The notes beneath the pieces were generated by a model. The model ran no database searches. It worked only from the letters and a program-made list of their open reading frames with translations, and was not told the DNA's origin. A DNA stretch of 64,000 bases, from assembly GCA_030142905.1 (NCBI GenBank), contig JASJOG010000050.1, forward strand, positions 843,001-907,000. The letters run 5' to 3'. Below, piece by piece: positions 36,083-47,598 of the stretch. Within the stretch, counting starts at the first letter, position 1. Each line of letters starts with the position of its first letter. A program made the position numbers and the translations under genes. Source of the stretch: Heliopora coerulea. Taxonomy: Eukaryota; Cnidaria; Anthozoa; Scleralcyonacea; Helioporidae.

Positions 36083-36380
36083 CTGGATATTAAAAATACC
36101 AAATTAACAAGTATTTGAAATAGGAAAGATTAGCGTATAACGACTTTCCTTAATTAGGTAGAGGCATTAGTTCCTCCTCAGTAAGTCCGGACAACTAACT
36201 TGAAAACATTCAAAAGACGGCCACAGTGTGTATTATGGATATTTAAAAATTTTAAGTATATGGTTGCCCAGAACTCGATGCATTTCGTGTGTTAGGGGGA
36301 ACGTACCGAATACTAAATATTATTAACTAGTAAGGTTTATTAGGACAAGAAACGGAGATGATGGTAATATTTTTATTGGT

Positions 36381-36500
36381 CAGTTTTGATTGTTTGCTTG
36401 GTTGGTTGATTGATTTCGATGGATCGGTTGACTGGTTGATCGATTGGTTGATTGATCGATCTATCGATTAACTGATGATGTATCGATTGATTGATTGATT
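36381..36500. repeat. Degenerate GGTTGATT/GATT microsatellite
   Basis: An imperfect run of TTGATT, GGTTGATC and CGATTGATT units, inside intron 1 of the CUB gene. Confidence 0.85.
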
Positions 36501-37779
36501 AATGTATTACCAGATAAACAATAATATGACGAGAATGACTTGATTTTAGGTTATTCTACAATCTGAAAATAAATGAGGTCAATAAAACATGCATAACAAA
36601 AAGCAGCTGGTGAAGATTGGCTTAAGTATAAGTTTTTCGGGCAAGATAGATATATAGTATTAACAATTCTATGCAACACAGCAAGGCCATGAGAATAAGG
36701 CCCAAGAACAGTTTTGTCAGGGAAATATTATGCCTTAATCTAAAGGTATAACAGGAATCAACGGCATATGCCGACGATGAGTCAGCGTATCACTAAATAG
36801 AGTCACTCAAACTTGTCTCTGATATATTTGCTGGCACAATCATAGCACAGCTTGGCGTTATTCAGGAATGCACTGTTGACAAATCAAATAATGATCTTTT
36901 TTCGGCGAGTCCTTAAGGTACCACAACAAGATTAAAAGTAAGCGATAAAGCAATTAGATTCAAAATGTTGACTCTGTCAAATATTTGCCCATGAAAAAGA
37001 AATGTTAATTTAGGATCAGCTAATAAAACCGGATGAACAATTGAAACGCTTGAAAAGTCTAGCCTCCTTTGCTTCAATAATTTGTTGTCACCATGTAAAG
37101 CAAAGACCAATATCTTTAAAATGGCCTTCATTCTAGGGAAACATTTGACGGAATCTGTGTGTCCCACGTCACTGCCGTGTATTTTGTATTTGTTCATGGT
37201 TGGTTAAAAAGCGACTTGGTGCAGGTAATAGTCTGGTTTACCTCAGCAATCGCAAACACCAACGTACCATCACTCAACGAATATCACTGCTCAGGACTCT
37301 AGAACTCTGTAAGATGATGTTGTAGGGGAGGTTATCCTGTAATGATTACAGGAAACATGCACTAAGCATTACTCCAGATATGAATAAAAGATGTGAAAGA
37401 TACGCTTTACGGTTTCATTCGAGCAAGGATGAACGCTAGACAGTAGAAACTGTACGTTTTCCACAGGGATTGAAGCAGTAGATGTTCCTCGTACTTCTTC
37501 AAACTTATCCCAGCAGTTGGTTGGCTCGGCAGCACTTTGCAAGAACATGCTTCGAACAAGTCAGGTTGCTCGTTGTCCAAACACATATGTCACGTTCACA
37601 GTTTGGACCATCCAACAGACTGGAGTGCGAAGAATAACTGAGGGGCTATCTCTAACAAGGATCTAGCTCAGAGAAATATTGCTCGACTGTGAAGTATAGA
37701 TAAACCGTTGCTCTTTGTGCTCTTTTCTTTGTGCCAACCCTGACCACACAGTGTCGTTCCTGTATCAGTGCACTTACGG

Positions 37780-38175
37780 GTTCCGCGAGAAAGATGCCGT
37801 TGATTCCAAGATGCCAAGTACCTGAGAATATCTAGGCGTTCGGTGGAAAGGTATCACGTGGTAATTGACAGAAGAAATTTTCAGCACAGGTCAGGAGATG
37901 CGGTGATTCTGCTGATGCATGACAAGAATCGGGGCAAATTGCCATTAGCCATTGTTGAGCTAATCTTACCTGACAATGACAGCATTACACGAACAGTACG
38001 ACTGGAGTCAAATGATAGTACTCGTGAATGGCCTTTATCTCCTCTGAATCCTATGGAAGTAAGCTGCGACGTTGTCAAGTCGCCCCGGTCCAAAGATTTA
38101 GCCGCTGTAGCGAGTTTGTGTCTAAAAAATTGCGAACTTGAAAATGAACAGTACAACTTGTTGATCTTTGTATAA
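37780..38175 (+). pseudogene. BEL/Pao retrotransposon C-terminal fragment (DUF5641-like)
   Basis: The plus-strand frame from 37843 reads RYHVVIDRRNFQHRSGDAVI, then LLMHDKNRGKLPLAIVELIL and DNDSITRTVRLESN. This is the domain found after the integrase in BEL/Pao polyproteins (GD.V......R..WPL..V.E..PG.DG..R.V.L). Reading upstream to about 37780 gives AKYLRISRRSVE, also as in that family, across a frame break. Integrase, RT and LTRs were not found, so it is a small relic in the intron of the CUB gene. Confidence 0.7.
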
Positions 38176-39549
38176 AAAGAGTCGAGAACTCAGACATTCA
38201 TTTCAATTTTTGTTATGAATCAACAAGGGCAGCGGAACTGGGGGTACTGGGGACAGGTGCCCCTCTTTTTTTCAAAAGAGAAAAAAGTGTTCTTTTTCTG
38301 GAATGAAAGTGCACTTTTTTCGGGATTAAAAATGCCCTATTTCTGGAAGGAAAGATGTTCTGTCTTGGACGAACGCGCCCCTTTGCTGGCAGGAAAGTGA
38401 CCTTTTGGCAGAAGTAAAAACGTCGTTGAGCAACAGAATAATTTTGAGGGTGACGTAATAGTGTATTGGGTTATTGCCCCCTCAGGGTTTTGGCTACTGG
38501 GCGAAAACCCAAGGAGGCATCATAGGAGTCCCCACGTATATTTTTGATTTATATACCGGTACCGGATCAGATCTCGATTTGAACAGTGAGGCGTGGAAGT
38601 GCGTAGTGGGTAAAAGAGTTCAATTGCCTAACCTCACCACATGATGCCGGTTAATTATTTCACAAGATTGCTTCAAGGAAGTGTATTCGCGTCATGGGTC
38701 CCAGTCAAAAGTATTTATTTTAGAAATTGATAAATGGAAGTTATTTTGTACTGTATCTATCAGCAAGAGACCAAAGTCACCAAAGACGGTATGGTAGTTT
38801 CATGGAAACACGATTTTTTTTCGAGATACAACCTTTGAGGCTTTGCGTGATTTGAATTTTGACAGAGGTCAGGAGACTGTCTCCTTTTGAAAAATAATAC
38901 ATGTACTTTAACAACTAAAACGCGGCGCATCATAAGTTCCATAACCGATGCTATATCCAAACAAATAATGTAAAAACTAAAAAGGAGTCGATTGACACCA
39001 AAATCGGTAGATTTGGAACACTAGATGGGGAGATACGCCGGGGGTTTTTTTGAGGTAGCTGAATTTTAGCAGTGAAAACTGAAAGTGTGTTGTAATTTGC
39101 GATGGGTCAATTGTTTTCCTGTCTGTTGACAAGACTTTGACATTCGAAAAATATTTATAAGTAAAGCATGGCGCATCGGAATCAAAAAATCTCCCCGCGC
39201 TGTATGTTCCCTGCGGAAACCACAGTCTAGATTTGGCTTAGCAGAGTTGCGCAAAGGTGAGCCAAACTGTCGGCGATACATTGGATTTCGTGCAAGACTT
39301 AGCCGTGTTTATTCGATCTTCACCGAGACGAATGGCACAATATCAACATATTGCCGTAGAACACAGCGACACGCAAGTTAAGAATCCGCATTTGTTGTGT
39401 CCGACTCGATGGAGGGTAAGAACCAAATCCATCTCCGTTATCCCCTCGCCCACCGCACGAAGCGCGGTGCGAGGGTACTAATCTCGACGTGCGTGGAGTC
39501 CTTTTACACGCGTGGTGAGTAGGGAGAAAAATTTTCGCAATGTGTATCC

Positions 39550-39557
39550 ATGTTTAT

Positions 39558-39607
<50 letters not shown>
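39550..39607. repeat. (ACAT)n then (AT)n microsatellite
   Basis: About seven ACAT units followed by about twelve AT units, inside the 3' tail of Crypton copy D. Confidence 0.9.
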
Positions 39608-40094
39608 GGCTGAGTTTGCTATCCGGTCTGTACGCAAAATGACGCATGCTTATTGGCTGCCTAACCGTGCAATAAGTTTTTCGTACGGACCGGCTAGTTT
39701 TGGCGGGAAAATTTCCGAGTTGATTTGAAGGAAAACAAGCCAGATTCAGGTATGTTTTACAGAAAATTTATAAAAACAAATTACAAAAAAGAATTTAAAT
39801 GTTCTCAACGATAATTTTAAGCAGAATACTAGATGAATAGATGCAAAAAACCTCTAACAAGCAATTAAACCTAAGCCGCTAACTCACGAACACAAAGATT
39901 CGTTAAAAGCGATGAAGAAATGAGACAAAAATCATACAATAAATTCCTTATTAACCTCGTTTGTTTGGTCTGTACGGAAAAGTATTTGCCCTCGATTTTT
40001 TCCGCACAGACCTCGCTCCTTCGTCGGTCGGTCTGTATGAAAACCACAAGCAAATACTTTTCCGCACATACCCCACACTCGGTTAATAAGTAAT

Positions 40095-40129
<35 letters not shown>

Positions 40130-40429
40130 TATGTATCCATGGATCGATTCCGCACACTCAGGAATGCCATGTACAAGCTCGGGGACTGGTATGTTGTTGA
40201 CCAAACCTTAGGTTACTTAGGTCCGTATTGAAGCAGATCGCTTTGGTCTCGTTCTTTTTTCCGTCTTATGGATCTCTCAGACGTTGCTTACGTCATTTGA
40301 ACACTGAAACCAGTAAATGATTTAAGACCGGCAAAAGAAATGGCTTTCTTGGTGCTTGCGGCTGGTTTCGCTTTTGGAGGCCATCTTAGTAACTGGACAA
40401 TTTATGACTTGAAAGAGCAGTTCTCAAAG

Positions 40430-41660
40430 TTAGCTCCTTGGAATATGCATCGGCCAACTGTTCATTTGTTGCAGCAACGCTTTCTCTTGGGTTTTTTCTG
40501 ATAAATATAAACAAAAGACGTAAGGGAACTCGCTTGCTGTCAGGACATTTGCGGAGCGACTATTTGTTAACGACATTCTTCGCTGAAGCTGAATAGATGC
40601 TGATTTGTATAAATCTCGAGACTTTTCACGTTCTGGCAACCACTTACCAGAGCTACACAATCACAGGTAAGTATGAATCGAGTAGGTTTAAAATACAAGT
40701 TCTCTGAACGGAATTGTTTTGAGCAGCTTTCAAAAGTGGCTTCCCAACTTCATTCTTCCCTAAGGGAGACTTTTTGTACCAAATATTATCGCCTGGATTT
40801 AACTAGTGTTTATTGGTAAAGTAGAATGAAGATTCTGGTTCATTCATCTCTGTATGATAATGGCTTTTGAATATTTTGTAGTATTTAACCGGACAGAGTT
40901 CATGGTCAGTTGTTTGAGAAGTGGGATAAAGCACTCATCGTCCAGAAGACTTGTCGAGGCCGCAACAGACTTTGGATGTTCTCTCCGCTTTCCACACAAG
41001 AATTTCATTCCCTCATTCAGGATTGTTCTCCGTAAGAAATGTCGTCCCACTGAAGACGTCGGGATGTATTTCTGGCTCGAAACAAAAAATGCAAGGTAAA
41101 CAGCCACCAGGTAACAAGCTGCAAAGCTACTTGTTTTTGGTCACCAAACTATCCTTCGGCGAAACAGTTGACCACTTCAGTCTTTCTCACTTCTAGGGTG
41201 GCTTGTGGATGATGACCTTCAACGTATTCGACCAGTAATGCTTTCGTCAGGATTTAATAAACCTCTCAAGAAAAATTTAATGTTTAAAGCAGTCTGTCTT
41301 TTTGCAAATTCACCGTTGAATCCTTTGGGTTGAGGTGCCGCTGAATGCTTAATTGAAAATACGTAAGAGACGCAGGTTTGTACGCTATGCCATTTTACTT
41401 TTTTACGAAAGTTTTACAGGGGGAAAGTGTACGTATTTTACTTCTCTCTACTCGTTCTTCTTTCGACCAAAACTTGCACAAGATTTGATAATCGTATTTT
41501 GTTGTATGTTACATATTTTTTCTGATTTTTGGTGAGCAACAAAAATTCAGAACTCTTTCAGGTTTTCTTTGTTTATTTCGTCGGTTTAGTGATTCGTTTT
41601 ATATTCTTCGCCAAAGTATTCTACATCCGGATTAATACTTAGCACAAATCTTCATCATAG
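40430..41660 (-). pseudogene. Crypton tyrosine recombinase remnant, copy D
   Basis: The minus strand shows RRTILNEGMKFLCGKRREHP near 40980-41040, the damaged first Arg box at 41040-41090, and a SPLG-like segment near 40750. The second Arg box, near 40695-40720, reads NNSVQRT, so the catalytic Arg is changed to Gln. Downstream, SASIQLQRRMSLTNSRSANV at about 40540-40600 belongs to the C-terminus. The frames are broken several times. Confidence 0.65.
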
Positions 41661-41907
41661 CACTTCCAATAGACATTTGCAAGCAACTTGGAGATAATGT
41701 AGAATTTATCAGTTTTTCAAGACAAAAAATATCAAGAAAAGATTTTCATTCATGAGTTGTCCGTGATGCTGATGTCCAACCCGTAATCTTTGAGGATGCT
41801 CCAATTTTAAGTCGGAAAGCCTGGCCATCTAATAAAAAACCTTTCTTTAAAGTAACATGAGTGAAAAGTTTGACTGGAAAACGACTTTGTTTTTTGATTT
41901 TGTTTTG

Positions 41908-41940
<33 letters not shown>

Positions 41941-41941
41941 T
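41908..41941. repeat. (TTA)n microsatellite
   Basis: About eleven TTA units in the 5' untranslated part of Crypton copy D; not present in the other copies. Confidence 0.9.
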
Positions 41942-42971
41942 CATTCCTTCTTCCAGTTATAGTAAGGACGATTTTTCTGATAAGTTGGAAAATTATCAAT
42001 CTTACTCGAATTCTCGAGTAATATTTTGGAAGGGTGGGCGAGGGTTTGTTGTGTACACGTATTTCTAGTCTAACGTAATTATGAGGCCCTGTACTCCACA
42101 TTACTCAGCACTGCAGAAGAATCCACCAAGCCGTCCGTACGTGACACCGCATTAGGGCTAGCCAGCAAGTTACAGCAGTTCGCCACGTACTTTGGGTTAC
42201 GTTTTGCGCAGAATATCTTCAGCGTCTGTGAGCAAGTTGCATCTACGTTACAGAAGCCTTCAATAACAGCACAAATAACTGTTACTTGTGCCAACGCCTT
42301 GAAGGTCAACTTGCAACACCAACGAGATGACTTCCATTTGTTTCACAACCAAGTAATCACTTCGAGCAAAGCCATCACCTTCGTAGACGATCCCAAACTT
42401 CCAAGGCAAAAACAAGTTCCTCGGCGACTTCGGCATGAAGATTTCGAGCAGCATCGTTTCCAGTCAGCAGAAGATTACCGCCGCACCCAATATGTTGAAG
42501 CAATCGACGCATGCATGATGGCACTAAATGAACGTTTCGATCAAGAAATTTATTCAGTGTTGATGAACGTTGAAACGGCACTCATTAATGCTGCAAATTG
42601 CCAGAAGTTCGAGTTTAACGACACGGTTAAACGCCTTTACAGAGATGACCTTGATTTTGATCAGCTGGAGGCAGAGTTAAAGCTTCTGAAAGGAATAATC
42701 TCGCAGCGACTTCCAGAAGTTAAGAAGGTGACATCGATCGACACCATTACGTCACTATTTACTAACGATGAAAATGGCACGTCGCAGATCGTCATAGCAA
42801 TGTCCAACGCAGTTCAACTTTTACAGATTTACCTTCTCGCCCCTGTGAGTGCAGCCACCGGAGAACGATCCTTTTCATCCCATCGTCGTGTCAAAACGTA
42901 TTTAAGGAGCATGATGACCAAAGCACGCTACAGTAATCTTATGGCTATGCACATAAAGAAAGATAGAACAG

Positions 42972-43189
42972 ATAAACTGGACTTCAGAACAAATATTAAT
43001 GCCCAGCAAAGTACACGCAATAAGGCCATGATTTGTAAAAGAAATAAGTTTATTAACAGGACTAATAAACTTATTTCTTTTACAAATCATGGCCTTATTG
43101 TGTGTACTTTGCTGGGCATTAATATTTGTTCTGAAATTGAGATTCCCGCCTGGATCCTCGCTCGCGACAATATTGAATAAACTGGACTT
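42972..43189. mobile_element. Penelope-type palindromic insertion with 13-bp target duplication
   Basis: ATAAACTGGACTT occurs at 42972-42984 and 43177-43189 and brackets the insertion at 42985-43176. The insertion holds two ~71-bp arms (42985-43055 and 43063-43133) that are near-perfect inverses around ACAGGAC. They are built from AACAAATATTAATGCCCAGC, like the AATATTAATGCCCAGC edge of the Penelope element at 17274. After the palindrome, GATTCCCGCCTGG also matches the sequence after the right arm at about 17881. It is a minimal Penelope terminal-repeat insertion with no coding part. Confidence 0.85.
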
Positions 43190-44069
43190 AAGTTTAATTG
43201 CTAAAGAGTTTGTTCACAAAAACGAAAGCAGGGTTAGGTTTCTTGGTAAATTCTGATATCTTTGACTAATTAAAATTTGTTCCCTTAACTGTATGGTTAT
43301 ATTCATGTAGATTATTGTACTTATACTGACTATTGTTGATACTATTGAAATAAACCGTTTTTTATATACGTTTCATAAAACGGGATCTTTTCTCTTGTTT
43401 TAAAACAGTTGCCTAGTAGTTACAAGGTTTTACTCAATTTTCTAGAATTAAATCACAAAAGTGCCCCTTTTTGTCAGTGCCCCCCTACTTTTGAGGTGCT
43501 TCCTCGGCCTATGTAAATCAATATGCTTTAATCGATTGGGGTTAAGTACATTGAACAGTCCCCGTTTATCTGTGACATATACTCCATTAGGTAATGTATT
43601 TGTGCGAGAGTGTCCGAAACTAAGACTGAGGAACACTTAGAATCGCGTGACTAGAAAATACATCAGGTCATCCAATGGGGTATAGAACCAATCAGAGCAG
43701 ATTACGAGTGACTGAATGTTTTCGAAATAAAAACTTTTGTTGTATTACTTTTCTGTCAAGGAGGGTGACAAAAGTTGAATTGTTATTGTGAAAAATAATC
43801 AATTATAATTATAGGATAAATTTGATTATCTGTCACATTTCGCAGATACCTACCTAAGTCAATAGCTTTTATGCAAAACGTTGAACTCGATACAATATTC
43901 CTGATCAGAGTTGCCTGTTTAATTATGAGGAATTTAGCACATACCTCGACTCAATAAAACAGCTTTTGGATCAACTGTTTCTTATGACCAACACTGGCGT
44001 AAAAATGAATTGTTGAAGAAAAGAAGCAAATTTGAGCCCAAAGACCATTACCCTGCAGCCGACAACTTA

Positions 44070-44717
44070 AAGAAGTAGAGCAAGAAACATACTCCGATGA
44101 ATACCATCTTGTAAACTCAATATTTAAGCTATCAGACAAGACAAAACAAATCGCTGTGATATTTCCACTTTTTTTCAAAGTCATTGCTAAGCCTAATGCG
44201 TTACAAGCAAAGCTATTATTTTATATATACTGGAGACCATGACACCATTGTTAAAGAAGAAGCTAAGAATTATTCAAGTTTACAAAGCTACCGCTCTATA
44301 CATGAAAATCTAATTTACATCAATGTCAAATAATAGAATAGATATTTGAAAGAATGAACCAAGTAAATTATGAAAAAATGTAAATTCCTCACCTACCTTG
44401 AGACCACAGTTGAGTTCGGGCCTGTTAAATTTTATTTAAAACGCTTCTAAGGCTAACAGTTAGTTTTAAGTTAAAGAATTTGATGAAAAATGTATTTCAA
44501 AGCTATCAGTGATAAGATTCTTAATGAAAGAAGAGTTTTTACACGGGGAAAGTTTATTGAGATTGTCAAACAGAATTTTTAAATTCGCAAAGTATTGGTT
44601 TGATAATGACTTTGAAATAAAGTTGAAATATCACAGTGATTTGTTTTGTCTTGTCTGATAGCTCAAATATTGAGTTTAGAAGATGGTAATCATCGGAATA
44701 TATTTCTTGCTCTTCTT
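44070..44717. repeat. Large inverted repeat (~120-bp arms, ~410-bp loop)
   Basis: The left arm at about 44070-44189 (AGCAAGAAACATACTCCGAT.., AGCTATCAGACAAGACAAAAC..) is matched inversely by about 44602-44717 with scattered mismatches. No transposase. It lies inside intron 1 of the CUB gene. Transcribed, the arms could form long double-stranded RNA, a typical editing substrate. Confidence 0.8.
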
Positions 44718-46647
44718 GAGTCCAAAGCCTTCGCAGAAACTTTAGGTTATTTTTATTTTTCTGAGCTGTTCTCAGAAATTGAAGATTTTAAACGAGCTAG
44801 TTTACCCTTAAACCTTGTCTCCAACTTAGTTGTGAGACTCGTATATTCTAAATTCAAAGTTTACAGCAACAATTTAATTGATTAAATTACAGCCCCCGCG
44901 CTCCTTCCCTGTCAGTGAGAAGCTGAAATAAGATGACAACTGTTATACATCACCAATAAAGCTGACCATGTTTTGATAAAAGTGAAGAAAATCCCTCGAT
45001 GTTTTACGTTTATAAATTTAAATATTTGATTGAGCTTGGTTCACTTTTGACATAAACAGTAAGAGAAAATAGTTTCCACGAAATGTCAATTGAAGTGCAT
45101 GAAGTTGCTCGTCGCGTTGTAAAACATTAGACTTAGGATTTACATGACTGAAACTGGATTTTGAATGTGAGGTTTAACATTTATCTAAATATAAATTTTG
45201 ACATGAATTAAAAGTGCTCAAAAGTACGAAAAAAGTAGAAACTAAGGCTTCATTTTTGCTGGGCGGAATTTTCTGTGCGGACGAAATTTTCTCTTTGTCC
45301 TATGGCTTTCAAGTGGAACTAATTAGAAAAAAGCAAAGAAAAAATTTTCTCCTAGCGGAAAATTCCGCCAAGTGGAAATCAGGCTTGAGGAAAGCTCACA
45401 CTTTCGCCACGAGTCTCGAGCCAAATTCCGCTTTTTATTTAGTTTGGCAAATCATTCTTCCTTCAATCTATTTTCATCACAAGAAGTTAATCAGATAAAG
45501 GATATACTGGCCTAACTTATGGTGCCTTAGCCACAATAAGCTCTAAAGCTGCTTAGCTTCCAGAAATTGATGATCAGTTGGTCGACAACCGTATATTGTT
45601 TCGTACGCTTTGGAAGTCTTCAGACGTTCATGACGTCCTTGAAGCGGAGTCACACGACCGAACTTATGAAAGTTATCATTCCAGTCTTCTTTTTTAGAAT
45701 TCAATACGTTTAGAGCAACTAGTCACGATCATCAAACTTGGGTGCAGTGGCATACGGATCACTTTCGGCGTCCAGGGACAAACGTCCCTTTCCTCTATCG
45801 CCAACTTGAAAAATAACACTACGACACTATCGAGAGAGAAAATTTTTGTGGGCTTTGGAATATTTCGATTCTTTTTAGATATTTGAATAAATGTTTTACT
45901 CTTATCATCACAATTTGGGCCGAAAGAGAAAATGCGCCTCTCACTACGTCGCAACTAATAAAATTAAGTATTTTTAGGAATGAAAATGAATTGATCTTTT
46001 CAGCTAGTGAAGTATGTTTTTTCCCATAATCTCGGAAATAGGAAATCAGAGGCTGGGGTTAAAATGGGATGTATCCTAAGTTCTGTCTTCCAAGGAAATA
46101 AGAGGATAGCTTTGGGCAAGTTTGAATGTCCACGAAACGGGGAAATATTCATCATCTTTAACCAGGGTCTTCAGTTTACCTCCTTTCATGTTTGGAAAGG
46201 AGGTCCCAGGAACAAGGACGTTCATGTTGCTCGTTCAGTCGTTCTCGTGATAAGGTGCGGAACAACTACTTTGACATAATTTTTCAATTAATACCTAACA
46301 TTCCAAAATTAAATTCCTCGCAGTAAGTCAAATGTTTTGTTGAAGCTTTACATGACAAAATAAAATTTTTCTGTAGTGGCTCGTTTACCATATCCTGAAA
46401 TACTAGTCGTTAGCTGACCTTAAATTCTTGAGATTTATGTGTGCTTGACTTAGATGAAGTCGAAGCCGCAGCGAATTCTCTAGCATAATCCCTTAATGAG
46501 AGGTCACAGCATTTCCAAATACTGCATTGAAGATATTCGCGGATCTCTTACAATACTGATTTCAACCTTACAGGTTACGCCGAAGAAATAATACTTTGGT
46601 TACTGCGCTACAACGTTTGGTTATGAGATTTATTTTGTTGGACTTAC

Positions 46648-47017
46648 CATCAAGTGACTGTGGTGTCCTAACACTTGCATCGCCTGTAACTATTCCAACT
46701 ATTTCTCCATTGCTTTCACATGTCAATGTTATTAATTCTTGACCGGGTAAGATCTCTTTACTGGAATACCCAGTGTCGCACTTCATGTAAACGGAATCGC
46801 CTTGCGTTAACTTTGTGGTCGTTTCCCCTGTTAGATTGGAGTAAATGATGTGCGCATGACGTAACTCGGGAATGGTACAATTTATTTTGAGTTTACATCC
46901 ACGATTGCCAGTAAAGCAGTCACTCTGAAAAAATCGATGGTCGGATTCCAGGACTGTGTTCAAGGAGCACGAGAAGACGACGAAGTAACCAATTAAAACA
47001 TGTTGTGATTTTGTCAT
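46648..47017 (-). CDS. Exon 1: signal peptide and Sushi/CCP-like domain
   Basis: It starts at MTKSQHVLIGYFVVFSCSLN, a good cleavable signal peptide, which is why this ATG is chosen. Downstream, CTIPEL, then GDSVYMKCDTGYSS and ITLTCESNGE follow the Sushi/CCP pattern (C..P, G..V...C..GY, ..L.C..NG). The last Cys of the usual four and the Trp are not obvious, so the domain may be divergent. The donor is G|GTAAGT after 46648. The promoter probably lies within 47018-47600, but no TATA box stands out. Confidence 0.78.
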
Positions 47018-47059
47018 ATTGACCGAATGATTCAGTGAAAGCAGAAATCAAGTTTTAGT

Positions 47060-47566
47060 TTGACGTTATTGACGACTATAAAAGGGTATGATTACATTTT
47101 AAAATTATTCATTTGTCATATGGTCTTTTCAACACATGATAAAATGTCAATTTCCCTCGCAGTCACTATCAGGCTTCACGCTGGTGGGCCAAGAATAAAA
47201 TTGAGGAATAATCAGCCTTATATACATACTACTAAAGAGCTTCTGTCATCATGGTGGGGTAGCTTGAAGGAGGAAATAAATCTTAATTTGCTGAAAAAAA
47301 CATGTTTCGGATTTTTTTCCCTTATCGATGTCTATGAACAAATGACGTGCTATGATTTACATTTCATTACTTTGAAATTGATTTTCGCAATGGCCGGTTC
47401 CCTGAACACATCTGATGAATACAACTACCAGAATGCCTTTCGAAATCTTGTTTGTTGTATAATGTTAATCGGAGCAATCGCCTTTCCATTCGTTTGGGGA
47501 ATTCAATTTTTACATGAAAATGAAAAGCCCGCAAAGTATTCTGGTAATTGTATTCAGCTGACGTAA
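47060..47566 (+). CDS. Hypothetical ORF, 168 codons, divergent from the CUB gene
   Basis: It is the longest unexplained plus-strand frame here. I do not recognise it. It has a basic first half, a WW pair near residue 65, and one hydrophobic helix near the end (NLVCCIMLIGAIAFPFVWGI). It starts 43 bp from the CUB gene's ATG on the other strand, so one of the two upstream regions would have to be very short. No exon neighbours with matching splice sites were found. It may be chance in AT-rich DNA. Confidence 0.2.
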   Translation: MTLLTTIKGYDYILKLFICHMVFSTHDKMSISLAVTIRLHAGGPRIKLRNNQPYIHTTKELLSSWWGSLKEEINLNLLKKTCFGFFSLIDVYEQMTCYDLHFITLKLIFAMAGSLNTSDEYNYQNAFRNLVCCIMLIGAIAFPFVWGIQFLHENEKPAKYSGNCIQLT

Positions 47567-47598
47567 TAAGGGGAACCGGCTATTGATTGGATATTTTA

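Larger units (their letters stand above)
39441..42069 (-). mobile_element. Crypton family, copy D (nearly full length, with 3' tail)
   Basis: It is inserted in the second hAT gene, so its edges can be read against codons. The 5' end lies at 42069 (inverse of ACTAGAAATACGTGTAC) and the 3' end at 39441-39443 with CCCCTCGCCCACCGC. From the 3' end inward: the GC-rich hairpin 39442-39476; GGGAGAAAAATTTTCGCA; an (ACAT)n(AT)n run; a ~500-bp tail with two short CGGTCTGTACG-type inverted blocks; a second (AT)n run; then the recombinase remnant. Length is about 2.63 kb. No obvious target duplication is present, in line with recombinase-mediated integration. Confidence 0.8.
39170..43252 (+). pseudogene. 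Second hAT-type transposase (DUF4371/ZMYM-like), split by a Crypton and a Penelope palindrome
   Basis: The left piece (39170-39440) reads ALYVPCGNHSLDLA, a stop, then QSCAKVSQTVGDTLDFVQDL, SSPRRMAQYQHIA and LLCPTRWRVRTKSISVI. The right piece resumes at about 42074 with NYEALYSTLL and stays open to 42984, ending in the hAT C-terminal block APVSAATGERSFSSHRRVKT with the catalytic Glu. CPTRW corresponds to the conserved RW motif. Between the pieces sits Crypton copy D. A second insertion (42985-43176) separates the last 20 or so codons, DLSLIAKEFVHKNESRVRFL, which continue at 43187 to a TGA near 43250. An internal stop near 39239 is older or independent damage. The N-terminal half is not visible. 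It is unrelated in detail to the BED-type hAT at 3.4-6.6 kb. Confidence 0.8.
34266..47017 (-). other. Gene model: CCP - LDLa-like - CUB single-pass membrane protein (4 coding exons)
   Basis: The coding exons are 47017-46648, 36082-35872, 34895-34735 and 34627-34266. All introns have GT..AG ends and consistent phases, and the sum is exactly 368 codons including the stop. The predicted 367-residue protein has a signal peptide (about 1-22), a Sushi/CCP-like part (about 47-110), a Cys-rich LDLa-like part (126-163), a CUB domain (about 176-293), a Thr/Ser-rich stalk, a helix at 322-344 and a 23-residue tail. It would sit in the plasma membrane with the binding domains outside; cell recognition, adhesion or innate immunity are possible roles but are inference. 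The first intron (36083-46647) is about 10.6 kb and contains a BEL/Pao fragment, a split hAT gene, Crypton copy D and a large inverted repeat. Exon order and domains are firm; orthology to a named gene is unknown. Confidence 0.8.

Noticed and set aside
38215..38400. Plus-strand frame with FFSKEKKVFFF/PLFFS-type repeats
   Set aside because: It is made from a degenerate GTGCCCCTTTTT-like repeat that recurs at 43455-43490; no protein family fits.
39441..42069. Classifying the hairpin-ended element as a Helitron
   Set aside because: The 3' hairpin is suggestive, but there is no CTRR end, no TC start and no Rep/helicase coding; the coding remnants are Crypton tyrosine recombinase.
42299..43180. 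The 293-codon plus-strand frame as a complete independent gene
   Set aside because: It begins inside the hAT domain at a non-ATG position and its last ~65 codons are Penelope palindrome sequence; the real gene extends on both sides of insertions.
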